Shown here in pieces: positions 52,631 to 61,300 of a DNA stretch of 64,000 nucleotides. Where the stretch lies: positions 2,108,001 to 2,172,000 of the forward strand of contig OY969762.1 of the NCBI GenBank assembly GCA_963702835.1, given 5' to 3'. The DNA comes from JAFGAV01 sp041479055 (GTDB lineage Bacteria; Acidobacteriota; Aminicenantia; Aminicenantales; JAFGAV01). The notes beneath the pieces are model-generated. The model did not search any database. It had not been told where the DNA came from and worked only from the letters and a program-made list of their open reading frames with translations. Position 1 is the stretch's first letter. Each line of letters starts with the position of its first letter. The position numbers and the translations under genes are program-made.

Positions 52631-55624
52631 TTATCTTTTCATTCCCATCGGAACAGAAAGAAAATTCCGAATAGTATTCGCTGCATTCCAAGGGTCGCGG
52701 ATCTCCAAGAAAGCCCATCGACCGAAGCCGCCGTGATTGTTGATGGCCGGTACCCAGAGCGTCTTCGCCGTCTCGACCTTAGCTTCTTTTTCTTTTTTGG
52801 CTTCCCCGGTAACTTCAATGATCAAGTTCAATAGATCGTCCGGTCCATGGCCGTCATCCACTCGCGCAATGAAATCGGGATAATAGTATCGTTCCTCACC
52901 ATTAAATAAATATGGAATCGCGAACCCGACATTATAATTCTTAACGTAGCTTTGCACTTCTTGCATGTCTTCAAGAATCTGGGCCATTTTCTGTTCCCAG
53001 GAATTCGTATCGGCGACGACGTGTGAAATATGGCATCTATCCGGGCGAGTTGTGAAGACGGGACGGATCGTATCGAAGTCGACGTGCCTTGTAGATCCCT
53101 CGGATTCGAAAGGATGAAGAAGCGGCTTCAATCGCTTTTCTCCCGTTTCAGCCCGAACCACGGCATGATAGATCTTGCCCGACGCTTCATGGGCAAACTC
53201 GTTGATGAATAGCATTTGGGGAAAGGCTTTATCTTTGCACCGAAGGCATTCGGCCAGCCATTGCTTAACAACGCGAAGAAGGCTTGGGAAAAGCCAAGGT
53301 TTTTCATTTTCGTTATCATCCCGGAAATATCTATGGAGAACCCTTCGCGTCAGGTAGAAAGCTACTTCGTTTATTCTTCGCTCTTTTAGGTCGGCAAGTG
53401 TGTGCACCGTCTTTTCGCCGACGATCGGGTCGACCTGGACTTCAGTCGGAAGGTCGGCAGTAGATAAATCCATGATCGATTCTTGGCCGAATTGCGCCCT
53501 GAGGGTCTCTGATGGAAGGTCAAACTTATAGCCCACAACTCGCGGGAATCGGATCATCTTGTCAATACGCTCGTCAAGCGCGCGGACGCGAGTCGGTATG
53601 GGCCCTGGTTTGGGGTCGGAAGACGATCCGCTGCAGGGAATGAAGGAAAAGGGCACACCGTATACTTCGGCGTACTCAGGCTCAAGCAGTCCCTCGGCGT
53701 TCAGGGCATAACTCATCCGCCTCAGTCCACGGCCGACAACCTGCTCGCAAAGAAGCTGAGTTCCGAAGGCGCGGACGCCAAGGATATGGGTCACGGTAGT
53801 GGCATCCCAGCCCTCGGTGAGCATGGAAACGGAAACAACGCATTTAATGTTCTCGCCCAGCTTCCCGGGCTTTCCGACGGTGTTCATAACCTCGCGCAAG
53901 ATATCCTCATCCGTTAGCTGTTCAGCATCCCGGTCGGGAAAGCGCTGTTTGTATTCGGCCTTAAATTCGCTGATCTCGACGGCGGCAATTTTCTTGAATT
54001 CGTCGCTCATCCCCTCGCCGGATTCAAGCTGTTCGCTGTCGATGAGAATCGCATTTGGGCGCGGGGCCCAGTCGCCGTTGCGCTCATTATTGAAAATCGG
54101 AAAAGTACCCGGCACAACAACCGTCTTGTCTTCTCCGATCGCCTTCTCCCAGCCAGCGACATAGTCATAAACTATTTTCGATACATTAGTATTGTTGCAG
54201 ACAATGATAAAGACGGGGGGAGTCTGACCTTTTTCTCTCGCCTCAGCGTTGGTTTCCCATTTTCGGTGGTACTTTTCATAGTTGCTGTAGAGGCTGTGAA
54301 GGGCGCCCTCTAATTCGGCCGGAAGTTTCGGTTCGCCGCCGTAGGCCTGCGTCCCCCGTCCCTTCTTCGGCAGCTCATCCCTGATCCTCGGCCAGAGTTC
54401 TCGATACGTAGGCATCTCTCCGACCATCGAATCATCGGCAACCGGGACACGCGGGACCTTCACAATGCCCGATTCGATCGCGTCGATGAGAGAAAAATCA
54501 GAAACGACCCAGGGAAAAAGGGTCCCCTCGGAAAATCCAGAGCCGCGGAGGAAGAAGGGGGTGGCCGATAGGTCGAAGATAGCGCGAATCCCCACTTTCT
54601 CTTTTATCGCCTCAAGGCCGGATATCCACACCCTGGCTTCCTCATCGCGTTTTTCGGCCTCGCGCCGCTCTTCTCCAGTGAGCCTGGGGAAGTCGTTTTC
54701 TTCCGGACGGCGCCGATAGCAATGGTGGGCCTCATCGTTGATGACAACAATATTTTTTTTGTTTCCCAGGCTGCGACAGACTCTCCTGACCATTTGGTCG
54801 GGTGTCTCAAGGAAAGGACTTTGGCCTCCGCCGGCTAGGATGGATTTTGTAAGTTTACCAGCCGCGACCCGTTCTCTCAGCTTCATTTGATGAAAATTTG
54901 TAATTATGATCTTGGCTTTGCAAAGCTCTTGAATTTGGTCAGCAGGCAGGAGGTCGAATTTGCGATAATAATTTCCCGGGTCGTTGGGCAGGAGAACCCG
55001 GAGTCGGTCGCGAATCGTGATGCCGGGCGTTACGATGAGAAAGGCATCGCTGAAGCGGGGATCCTGGGGGGTTTCAAACTTGTTGAGTGCGTGCCAGGCA
55101 ATGAGCATAGCCATCACGACTGTCTTGCCGCTGCCGGTCGCCATCTTGAAGGCGACACGTTGAAGCAGTGGATTGCTCTTTTCGTTCTCTTCACGAAGTC
55201 GATTTTCAATCCAGCGGTCCCCCTGCCTGGCCGCCGCCTCAACAGCATAGATGATCGTTTCGAGAGCTTCTATTTGGCAAAAAAAGAGCCTGTTCTCGCG
55301 ACCTGGGCGGCTCCAGTGATCAATGAGTTTGGCGGTCGTACGAGTCATTCCCGGACGGCCGAGGGAACGCCAAAGAGAGACTCGAGAGCGGATTTGGTTG
55401 ATAAAATCGTTCTCCTCGATACGATCTTCAGTCCATTCGGTATCGAAGAGGGTCCCCGCCTGGCTTCTTTTTTTTGAGCGAGGAACGGGAATGAAATAGG
55501 CGCTTTTTCGTCGGGATTCGACGATCTCGTTGGTGATTCCCTCGTCGGAAAATCGGAAATGTCGTGGAGGTTCTTCGAACGGGGAATTTATTACGGGATT
55601 CTCAATTATGACTTGCTTAGCCAT
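52631..55624 (-). CDS. Restriction helicase-nuclease, Res subunit of a type III-like system
   Basis: 997 aa. Superfamily 2 helicase: Walker A GSGKT 164-168, DEAH 297-300, motif III SATPF, motif VI VGRGLRRMSY. The C-terminus has a PD-(D/E)xK-type nuclease: YYYPDFIARV ... LIIEVTGEAK. The N-terminus (VIIENPVINSPFEEPPRHF) fits the BPTD_3080-like group of restriction endonucleases. It would translocate on DNA and cut unmodified sites with Mod. First gene of the four-gene operon. Confidence 0.9.
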   Translation of the reverse strand: MAKQVIIENPVINSPFEEPPRHFRFSDEGITNEIVESRRKSAYFIPVPRSKKRSQAGTLFDTEWTEDRIEENDFINQIRSRVSLWRSLGRPGMTRTTAKLIDHWSRPGRENRLFFCQIEALETIIYAVEAAARQGDRWIENRLREENEKSNPLLQRVAFKMATGSGKTVVMAMLIAWHALNKFETPQDPRFSDAFLIVTPGITIRDRLRVLLPNDPGNYYRKFDLLPADQIQELCKAKIIITNFHQMKLRERVAAGKLTKSILAGGGQSPFLETPDQMVRRVCRSLGNKKNIVVINDEAHHCYRRRPEENDFPRLTGEERREAEKRDEEARVWISGLEAIKEKVGIRAIFDLSATPFFLRGSGFSEGTLFPWVVSDFSLIDAIESGIVKVPRVPVADDSMVGEMPTYRELWPRIRDELPKKGRGTQAYGGEPKLPAELEGALHSLYSNYEKYHRKWETNAEAREKGQTPPVFIIVCNNTNVSKIVYDYVAGWEKAIGEDKTVVVPGTFPIFNNERNGDWAPRPNAILIDSEQLESGEGMSDEFKKIAAVEISEFKAEYKQRFPDRDAEQLTDEDILREVMNTVGKPGKLGENIKCVVSVSMLTEGWDATTVTHILGVRAFGTQLLCEQVVGRGLRRMSYALNAEGLLEPEYAEVYGVPFSFIPCSGSSSDPKPGPIPTRVRALDERIDKMIRFPRVVGYKFDLPSETLRAQFGQESIMDLSTADLPTEVQVDPIVGEKTVHTLADLKERRINEVAFYLTRRVLHRYFRDDNENEKPWLFPSLLRVVKQWLAECLRCKDKAFPQMLFINEFAHEASGKIYHAVVRAETGEKRLKPLLHPFESEGSTRHVDFDTIRPVFTTRPDRCHISHVVADTNSWEQKMAQILEDMQEVQSYVKNYNVGFAIPYLFNGEERYYYPDFIARVDDGHGPDDLLNLIIEVTGEAKKEKEAKVETAKTLWVPAINNHGGFGRWAFLEIRDPWNAANTIRNFLSVPMGMKR

Positions 55625-55830
55625 GTGCTTTTTGGAGCCGCTCTGATCCCCTCTGACTTTCTGGATTCAAATATATCAGGCCGCAAGCATGTATGTCAAA
55701 GTGCCGAACTGCACTATTGATAATCTGTCAGTTCAAATAAACGCATATCTTTTTCGTTACCATTCAATTAGGGAAATGAGTGACGCCATCATAATGACTC
55801 GAGCGACGAATCGCGAAATGATTAACGCGT

Positions 55831-57072
55831 TCAGTCCTCGGCGGCCTTGATTGCCTCGGCTAGGAGCGCTTCCTGCTCCAGGATCTTCTTCAGTTCGTTC
55901 ATGAAGCGGGCCGCTTCCGCGCCGTCGACAACCCTGTGGTCGAAGGACAGGCAGAGGGGGAGGGTTTTGCGCACCATGACCCGGCCATCCTCGACCCGCG
56001 GCCGGCCGGCGATCTTGAGCGTGGCCAGGATGGCCACTTCGGGATAATTGATGATGGGTGTGGCCGCCTCCCCGCCGATCATGCCCACGTTGGTGATGGA
56101 GAACGTCCCCCCTTTGAGGTCGGCCAGGTCGAGCGTTCGGCCGCGGGCGGCCTCGGCCAGGGCCTGGATCTCCCGGGCCACTGTCCACAGGCTTTTTTCG
56201 TCGGCCCCTTTGAGCACGGGCACGATGAGCCCGTCGGCGACATCCACGGCGATGCCGATATTGTAATACTTCTTGATGATGATCTCCTCCTCGGCGTCGT
56301 CCAGGGTGGAGTTGAACATGGGATGGAGTTTGAGCGCGGCGACCAGGGCTTTGACGATGAAAGGCAGGTAAGTGAGCTTGATTCCCCGAGCCTCCGCCTC
56401 TGGTTTCATCTTTTCCCGGAGCCGGTCCAGGGCCGAAGCATCGGCTTGGTCGAAATGGGTGACGTGGGCGGCCTTGGACACCGACTCGGCCATCCTCTTA
56501 GCCGTGGCCCGCCGGACTCCCCGCAGGGGCAATCGTTCGACGGAACCGTAGAAATCGAACTTGGTCTTGACCTTGACCGCCGGGCTGGGGGGGACCGCTT
56601 TCTTGGGGGCGGCCTCGACATCCTCTTCCGTGATCCGGCCGCCGGGTCCAGTCGCCGGGATGGCCGCCAGGTCAAGGCCGAGGTCCTGGGCAATCTTCCG
56701 CACTTTTGGCGTGGCCAGGATCCCCGCTCCGGCGGCCGGAGCCGGCCGGGCGGGGCCGGGCTCGACCGCCGCACCCCGGCCTTTCGGCGCGGCAGCCGGC
56801 ACGGCGGCGGGGCCGGCTTCCTCCGGCTTCTCTCCCTTCTCCCCCACGGTGATGAGCACCTGGCCCACCTTGACGATGTCCTTCTCCCGGGCATGGAGCT
56901 TCAGAACCGTTCCAGCATAGGGAGAAGGCATTTCCACGATGGCCTTGTCCGTCTCGACGTCGGCTATGGGCTGGTCGGCTTTGATCTCGTCCCCTTCCTT
57001 CACCAGCCAGCGGACGACCTCGCCCTCGGTGATCCCCTCCCCCACATCCGGGAATTTGAACTGTTTGGCCAT
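55831..57072 (-). CDS. 2-oxoacid dehydrogenase E2 (dihydrolipoamide acyltransferase)
   Basis: 413 aa. One lipoyl domain (1-78; lipoyl Lys43 in ETDKAIVEMPSP), an Ala/Pro linker, a peripheral subunit-binding domain (TPKVRKIAQDLGLDL), and the catalytic domain with SFDHRVVDG (His379, Asp383). Acyl-transfer core of a pyruvate or branched-chain dehydrogenase complex. Starts 2 bp after the E1beta stop. E3 is not in the window. Confidence 0.95.
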   Translation of the reverse strand: MAKQFKFPDVGEGITEGEVVRWLVKEGDEIKADQPIADVETDKAIVEMPSPYAGTVLKLHAREKDIVKVGQVLITVGEKGEKPEEAGPAAVPAAAPKGRGAAVEPGPARPAPAAGAGILATPKVRKIAQDLGLDLAAIPATGPGGRITEEDVEAAPKKAVPPSPAVKVKTKFDFYGSVERLPLRGVRRATAKRMAESVSKAAHVTHFDQADASALDRLREKMKPEAEARGIKLTYLPFIVKALVAALKLHPMFNSTLDDAEEEIIIKKYYNIGIAVDVADGLIVPVLKGADEKSLWTVAREIQALAEAARGRTLDLADLKGGTFSITNVGMIGGEAATPIINYPEVAILATLKIAGRPRVEDGRVMVRKTLPLCLSFDHRVVDGAEAARFMNELKKILEQEALLAEAIKAAED

Positions 57073-57074
57073 TT

Positions 57075-58049
57075 TCAGAACTCCATAAGTTTTTGGATGC
57101 TCCGCCAGACCTGTTCGGAATTGATATAGTACAGGTCTTCACTCTTGGACAGGGGGACGGTGATGTCCTCGCCGGTGACCCGCAGGACCGGCGCCTCCAG
57201 GTTCAGCAGGGCCTTCTCGGCCAGGAGGGCGGCCAGCTCGGCGGCCAGGCCGCAGGCCCTGGGCGCCTCCTGCACGATCAAGGCCCGGCCCGTTTTTTTG
57301 ACCGAGGCCAGGACGCTCGCCTCGTCCAGCGGCGCCAGCGTCCGCAAGTCAAGGATCTCAACCGAGTGTCCCGCCTTTTCGGCCGTTTCCGAAGCCTTGA
57401 CGGCCAGGGGGATCATTGCTCCCCAGGCGATGAGCGTCAGGTCGCGGCCTTCTCTGACCAGCCGCGCCCGGCGCAGAGGGAGTTCGTAGGGCTCCTCGGG
57501 AATATCCTGTTTCTCGGCCCGGTAGAGACGGGACGGTTCGAGGAAGAGTACCGGGTCTTCACTGCGGATCGAAGAGGCCAGCAGCCCTTTGGCTTCGTAA
57601 GGCGTCGAGGGAACGACCACCGTCAGGCCGGGGATCTGACAGAAAAGCGCCTCCGTGCTCTCCGAATGGTGCTCCAGGGCCCTCACCCCGGCGCCGTAGG
57701 GAGTGCGGATGACGAGGGGAACGGTGAAGCGTCCCCGGGTCCTGTTCCTGAGCCGGGCCGCATGGGAGATGATCTGGTTGAAAGCGGGGTAGATGAATCC
57801 CATGAACTGGATTTCGGCCACCGGCCGGAGGCCGAAGGCGGCCAGGCCTATCGAGACGCCGACGATGCCGGATTCGGCCAGGGGCGTATCCAGCACCCGC
57901 TCGGCCCCGAACTTGTGGAGCAGGCCGTCGGTGATCCGGAACACGCCTCCGTCCTGGGCCACATCTTCGCCCAGGACAATGACCCGGGGATCCCTGTCCA
58001 TTTCCTGGGCCAGGGCCATGTTCAGCGCCTGGGCCATGGTGGCGATCAT
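57075..58049 (-). CDS. 2-oxoacid dehydrogenase E1 beta subunit
   Basis: 324 aa from ATG 58049 (GGGAGG upstream, 2 bp after the E1alpha stop). Motifs LGEDVAQDGGVFRIT, LAESGIVGVSIGLAAFGLRP, EIQFMGFIYPAFNQI, RTPYGAGVRALEHHSES and GRALIVQEAPRACG are typical. It forms the thiamine-diphosphate active site together with E1alpha. Cytoplasmic. An open frame fusing it to the E1alpha start exists only because of the frameshift upstream. Confidence 0.93.
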   Translation of the reverse strand: MIATMAQALNMALAQEMDRDPRVIVLGEDVAQDGGVFRITDGLLHKFGAERVLDTPLAESGIVGVSIGLAAFGLRPVAEIQFMGFIYPAFNQIISHAARLRNRTRGRFTVPLVIRTPYGAGVRALEHHSESTEALFCQIPGLTVVVPSTPYEAKGLLASSIRSEDPVLFLEPSRLYRAEKQDIPEEPYELPLRRARLVREGRDLTLIAWGAMIPLAVKASETAEKAGHSVEILDLRTLAPLDEASVLASVKKTGRALIVQEAPRACGLAAELAALLAEKALLNLEAPVLRVTGEDITVPLSKSEDLYYINSEQVWRSIQKLMEF

Positions 58050-58051
58050 GA

Positions 58052-59129
58052 CTAACCCTCCCGGGGCGAACCCTTGAGGGCGGCGAGCTGCTCCTGGAGC
58101 TGAGGAGGCATTTCTTTGAAGGTGTGGACGAACATGTCTTCGGCCGCGGGCGGAGGAACGCTCTCGGCCTTGGACACGGCCTCCTCTACCTCCCGGGCCG
58201 CCCGCTCCTGAAGGTCTTTCTCGAATTCTGCGTTCCATAGCCCCTTGACCTTGAGGGTGGCCTGAAATCTCAACAAGGGGTCCTTCTTCTCCCACTCCTT
58301 GACCTCGGCCTCGGGGCGGTACTTGCTGGCGTCGTCGGAGGTGGTGTGGTGGCCCATTCGGTAGGTCAAGGCCTCGATGAGCGTCGGGCCGTCGCCGCGG
58401 CGAGCGCGCTCCCGGGCCTCCCGGACAACGGCCAGGACGGCCAGGACATCGTTGCCGTCCACGGCCACCCCCGGGAAGCCGTAGGCCAGGGCCTTCTGGG
58501 CGATGGTCGCCGAGGCTGTCTGGCGGGAGCGCGGCGTGGAGATGGCCCACTGGTTGTTGTAACAGACGAACACGTTGGGCGTCCGGAAGACACCGGCGAA
58601 GTTCAAGGCCTCGTGAAAATCTCCCTCCGAGGTGGCGCCGTCCCCGAAGGTGCAGACGACGGCGATCGGCTTTTTCTGCAGCCGGGCTCCCAGCCCGGCG
58701 CCTACGGAATGGGGGGATCTGGGAGGCGACCGGGATGGCCAGGGGAAAGAGGTTCAAGCCTTCCGGGGTTCTCATGCCCGCCTCATTGCCCATCCAATAA
58801 AGATAATAATCGGCCAGCGGATAGCCGAGGGTGAGATACAGCCCCAGGTCCCGGAAGTAGGGAAAGGCCCAATCCTCCTTTTGAAAAGCGAAGGCCGTCC
58901 CCACCTGGCAGGCTTCCTGCCCCAGCCCCGGGGCATATGTGCCCAGCCGGCCCTGGCGCTGGAGCTTGACGGCCTTCTGGTCGGCCGCACGGGTCAGGAC
59001 CATAAGAGAATAGATCCGTTGGAGCTCGGCCGCCGACAGGCGTGGTTCAAGATCCGCCCGCGTCCGGCCTCCCTCGTCGATGACCTGAACGATCTGCCCG
59101 CGGAGGGGGTCGAATTGTTCAATGATCAT
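58052..59129 (-). pseudogene. 2-oxoacid dehydrogenase E1 alpha subunit, frameshifted
   Basis: From ATG 59129 the protein reads as E1alpha to LFPLAIPVASQIP (about residue 135), then loses homology. In the next frame it continues HSVGAGLG, VCTFGDGATSEGDFHEALNF (thiamine-diphosphate motif) and CYNNQWAIS to the stop at 58052. The shift lies in a run of six G (58716-58721, plus strand); one base fewer restores the frame. The rest of the operon is intact, so a homopolymer sequencing error is the likeliest cause. If real, the complex would lack E1alpha. Confidence 0.88.
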
Positions 59130-59246
59130 TCTGAATCTCCCAAGGGCCGGCTTTTCCCCCGAAAATGCCCGGGACGCCCCGGAAAAAACAAAAGGCTAGG
59201 GCGAGGTTATAGCTATTAAAGGAGGGCCGGCCCCATCGACTCCTAA

Positions 59247-59840
59247 TTATTGGACAATGAAGTTGACGGTTTTCAGCAGGGTGCCGTTGGCGTCCTGAAT
59301 CTCAACTTTGCCCATCCCCGTCCACTCGGAGGGGATCGTCTTGTTGCTCCAGGTCCGCCAGGGCGAACCGTCCAGGCTGAGCTCCATGGTGTGAACTACT
59401 TTATCGCCGAAATACCAGACGTGCTTGATGGTGGCCGCCACGGTCGCGCCGGAAATCTTGGTGAAACAGTAGAGCTTGCCCACGCCGGCGGCAAAGGGGA
59501 AAGGAGCTTCGCCGCCCCCGCTTCCCGCGGCCGTTGAGGCAGCGGCGGTTGCCGCCTGGGGCGCCGCAGCCGCAGCGGGGGTTGTCGTACCCGCGGCTGT
59601 CGCCGGAGCCGTCAGGGATGGCACCCCCTGGGGCGTTCTATCCATGACCCCGGTGCACATCACCGCCTCTTCAACCGCAAGGTTTACCTGGGCCACAGGC
59701 TGGGCTTGAGCCGGCTGTTCCTGCGGAGGTTCCTGCGGCGGCTGGGGCGGCTGTTGGGGCGGCTGCTGGGCCAAGGCCAAGCCGGCGCCGCTCAGCGCAA
59801 AAAGAAAAATCCCGATGACGAGCAAGATTTTAGTTTTCAT
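59247..59840 (-). CDS. Exported DUF2914 protein with Pro/Gln and Ala-rich linkers
   Basis: 197 aa. Signal peptide (ILLVIGIFLFALSGAGLALA), a Pro/Gln-rich stretch (26-48), an Ala/Thr-rich stretch (78-108), then a C-terminal DUF2914 domain: GKLYCFTKISGATVAATIKH, VWYFGDKVV and LDGSPWRTWSNKTIP. The domain is of unknown function, usually periplasmic. Own promoter predicted at 59860-59889; AGGAGG before the ATG. Confidence 0.8.
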   Translation of the reverse strand: MKTKILLVIGIFLFALSGAGLALAQQPPQQPPQPPQEPPQEQPAQAQPVAQVNLAVEEAVMCTGVMDRTPQGVPSLTAPATAAGTTTPAAAAAPQAATAAASTAAGSGGGEAPFPFAAGVGKLYCFTKISGATVAATIKHVWYFGDKVVHTMELSLDGSPWRTWSNKTIPSEWTGMGKVEIQDANGTLLKTVNFIVQ

Positions 59841-59859
59841 TTAGACCCTCCTGGTTGTT

Positions 59860-59889
59860 ATTATACTCAACGGCACCCCAAAGAGACAA
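59860..59889 (-). promoter_or_regulatory. Predicted sigma-70 promoter of the DUF2914 gene
   Basis: Minus strand: -35 TTGTCT (59884-59889), 18-bp spacer, -10 TATAAT (59860-59865), about 20 bases before the start at 59840 with the ribosome site between. Confidence 0.6.
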
Positions 59890-59966
59890 TAACACGAATG
59901 CATCTTCCCGTCCTTAATTCAGGGAAGGGGGTAGCACGACGCCAGTCCCCTTCCCCATAGCGCCTC

Positions 59967-59995
59967 TTGCTCTTCCCCCAGCTTGTGTTTATAAT
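59967..59995 (+). promoter_or_regulatory. Predicted sigma-70 promoter of the flavodiiron gene
   Basis: -35 TTGCTC (59967-59972), 17-bp spacer, perfect -10 TATAAT (59990-59995). AGGAG lies 8 bases before ATG 60036. Divergent from the DUF2914 promoter. Confidence 0.55.
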
Positions 59996-60035
59996 AGCCC
60001 GCCGAAAGGAACCCTATAGATTTAGGAGTATTTAG

Positions 60036-61223
60036 ATGATACGTCCCCTCAAGAGCAATATTTTCTGGGTTGGCCAAATCGACTGGGAATTGCGAAAATT
60101 CCACGGAAACGAGCTTTCGACCCACCGCGGCTCTTCCTACAATTCTTACCTCATCCGGGAAAAGAAGACGGTCCTGGTCGATACGGTCTGGCAGCCCTTC
60201 GCCCGGCAGTGGGCCGACCGCCTGGCCGAGGCCGTCGACCTGCAAAGCATCTCGGCCGTGGTGGCCAACCACGGCGAGATCGACCACAGCGGCGGCCTGG
60301 AGGAACTCCTGCGGCGCATCCCCGGCACTCCCGTCTATTGCACGGCCAACGCCGTCAAATCACTGCGCGGCCACTATCACCAGGATTGGAATTTTCAGGT
60401 GGTTAAGACCGGCGACCGCCTCAGCCTGGGTCCCAAGGAGCTGGTCTTCGTCGAGGCGCCCATGCTCCACTGGCCGGACAGCATGATGTGCTATCTCACC
60501 GGCGACGCCGTTCTCTTCAGCAACGATGCTTTCGGCCAGCACTACGCCTCCGAGCTATTGTTCAACGACCTGGTGGACCGGGCCGAGCTGTATCAGGAGG
60601 CCCTGAAGTACTACGCCAACATTTTGACGCCCTTCAGCCAGCTGGTCACCAAAAAAATCAAGGAAGTGCTGGCGCTCAACCTTCCCCTGGACATCATCGG
60701 CCCCTCCCACGGCATCATCTGGCGGGACAACCCGGCCCAGATCGTAGAGGCCTACCTGCGCTGGGCCGACAGCTACCGGGAGAATCAGATCACCCTGGTC
60801 TATGACACGATGTGGGACGGCACGCGGCGATTGGCCGAAGAAATCGCCCGGGGGCTGCATGAGGTCGACTCCAAGGTTGTTCTCAGCCTCTTCAACGCCG
60901 GCCGGTCGGACAAAAACGACATCATCACCGAAATTTTCCGCTCCAAGGCCGTTTTGCTCGGCTCGTCCACCATCAATCGCGGAATCCTGACTTCCATGGC
61001 CGCACTCCTGGAGGAAGTCAAGGGCTTGGGGTTCAAGGGCAAAAAAGCGGCCGCCTTCGGCTGCTACGGCTGGAGCGGCGAGTCGGTCAAAATCCTCAAC
61101 GAGGGATTGAAAGCCGCCGGGTTTGAGGTCGTGGACGAGGGTTACCGCGCCCTCTGGAACCCGGACCAGGAAGCCCTGGCCGGAGCCCGCTCTTTCGGCC
61201 GGAAGTTGGCTGCCGCGCTTTAA
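60036..61223 (+). CDS. Flavodiiron protein (A-type flavoprotein)
   Basis: 395 aa. The metallo-beta-lactamase-like domain carries the diiron ligands H79-x-E81-x-D83-H84, H145, D164 and H225, with the canonical spacing. A C-terminal flavodoxin domain (about 250-395; LVYDTMWDGTRRLAEEIARG, GCYGWSGES) binds FMN. The enzyme reduces O2 to water or NO to N2O, protecting anaerobes. No rubredoxin domain is fused. It implies an anaerobic or microaerobic lifestyle. Single gene with its own promoter. Confidence 0.95.
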   Translation: MIRPLKSNIFWVGQIDWELRKFHGNELSTHRGSSYNSYLIREKKTVLVDTVWQPFARQWADRLAEAVDLQSISAVVANHGEIDHSGGLEELLRRIPGTPVYCTANAVKSLRGHYHQDWNFQVVKTGDRLSLGPKELVFVEAPMLHWPDSMMCYLTGDAVLFSNDAFGQHYASELLFNDLVDRAELYQEALKYYANILTPFSQLVTKKIKEVLALNLPLDIIGPSHGIIWRDNPAQIVEAYLRWADSYRENQITLVYDTMWDGTRRLAEEIARGLHEVDSKVVLSLFNAGRSDKNDIITEIFRSKAVLLGSSTINRGILTSMAALLEEVKGLGFKGKKAAAFGCYGWSGESVKILNEGLKAAGFEVVDEGYRALWNPDQEALAGARSFGRKLAAAL

Positions 61224-61300
61224 AAGACGAACAGGACGGCCCTGGCCGGACTGTTGCCGAAGGGGCGCCGGCCGCAGAGTCAGCGGCGATGCCGCCGGCC

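Noticed and set aside
57075..59129. Natural E1alpha-E1beta fusion protein
   Set aside because: The middle of the long frame is Arg/Gly/Pro-rich nonsense, while a shifted frame encodes the proper E1alpha C-terminal half and its own stop before the E1beta ATG.
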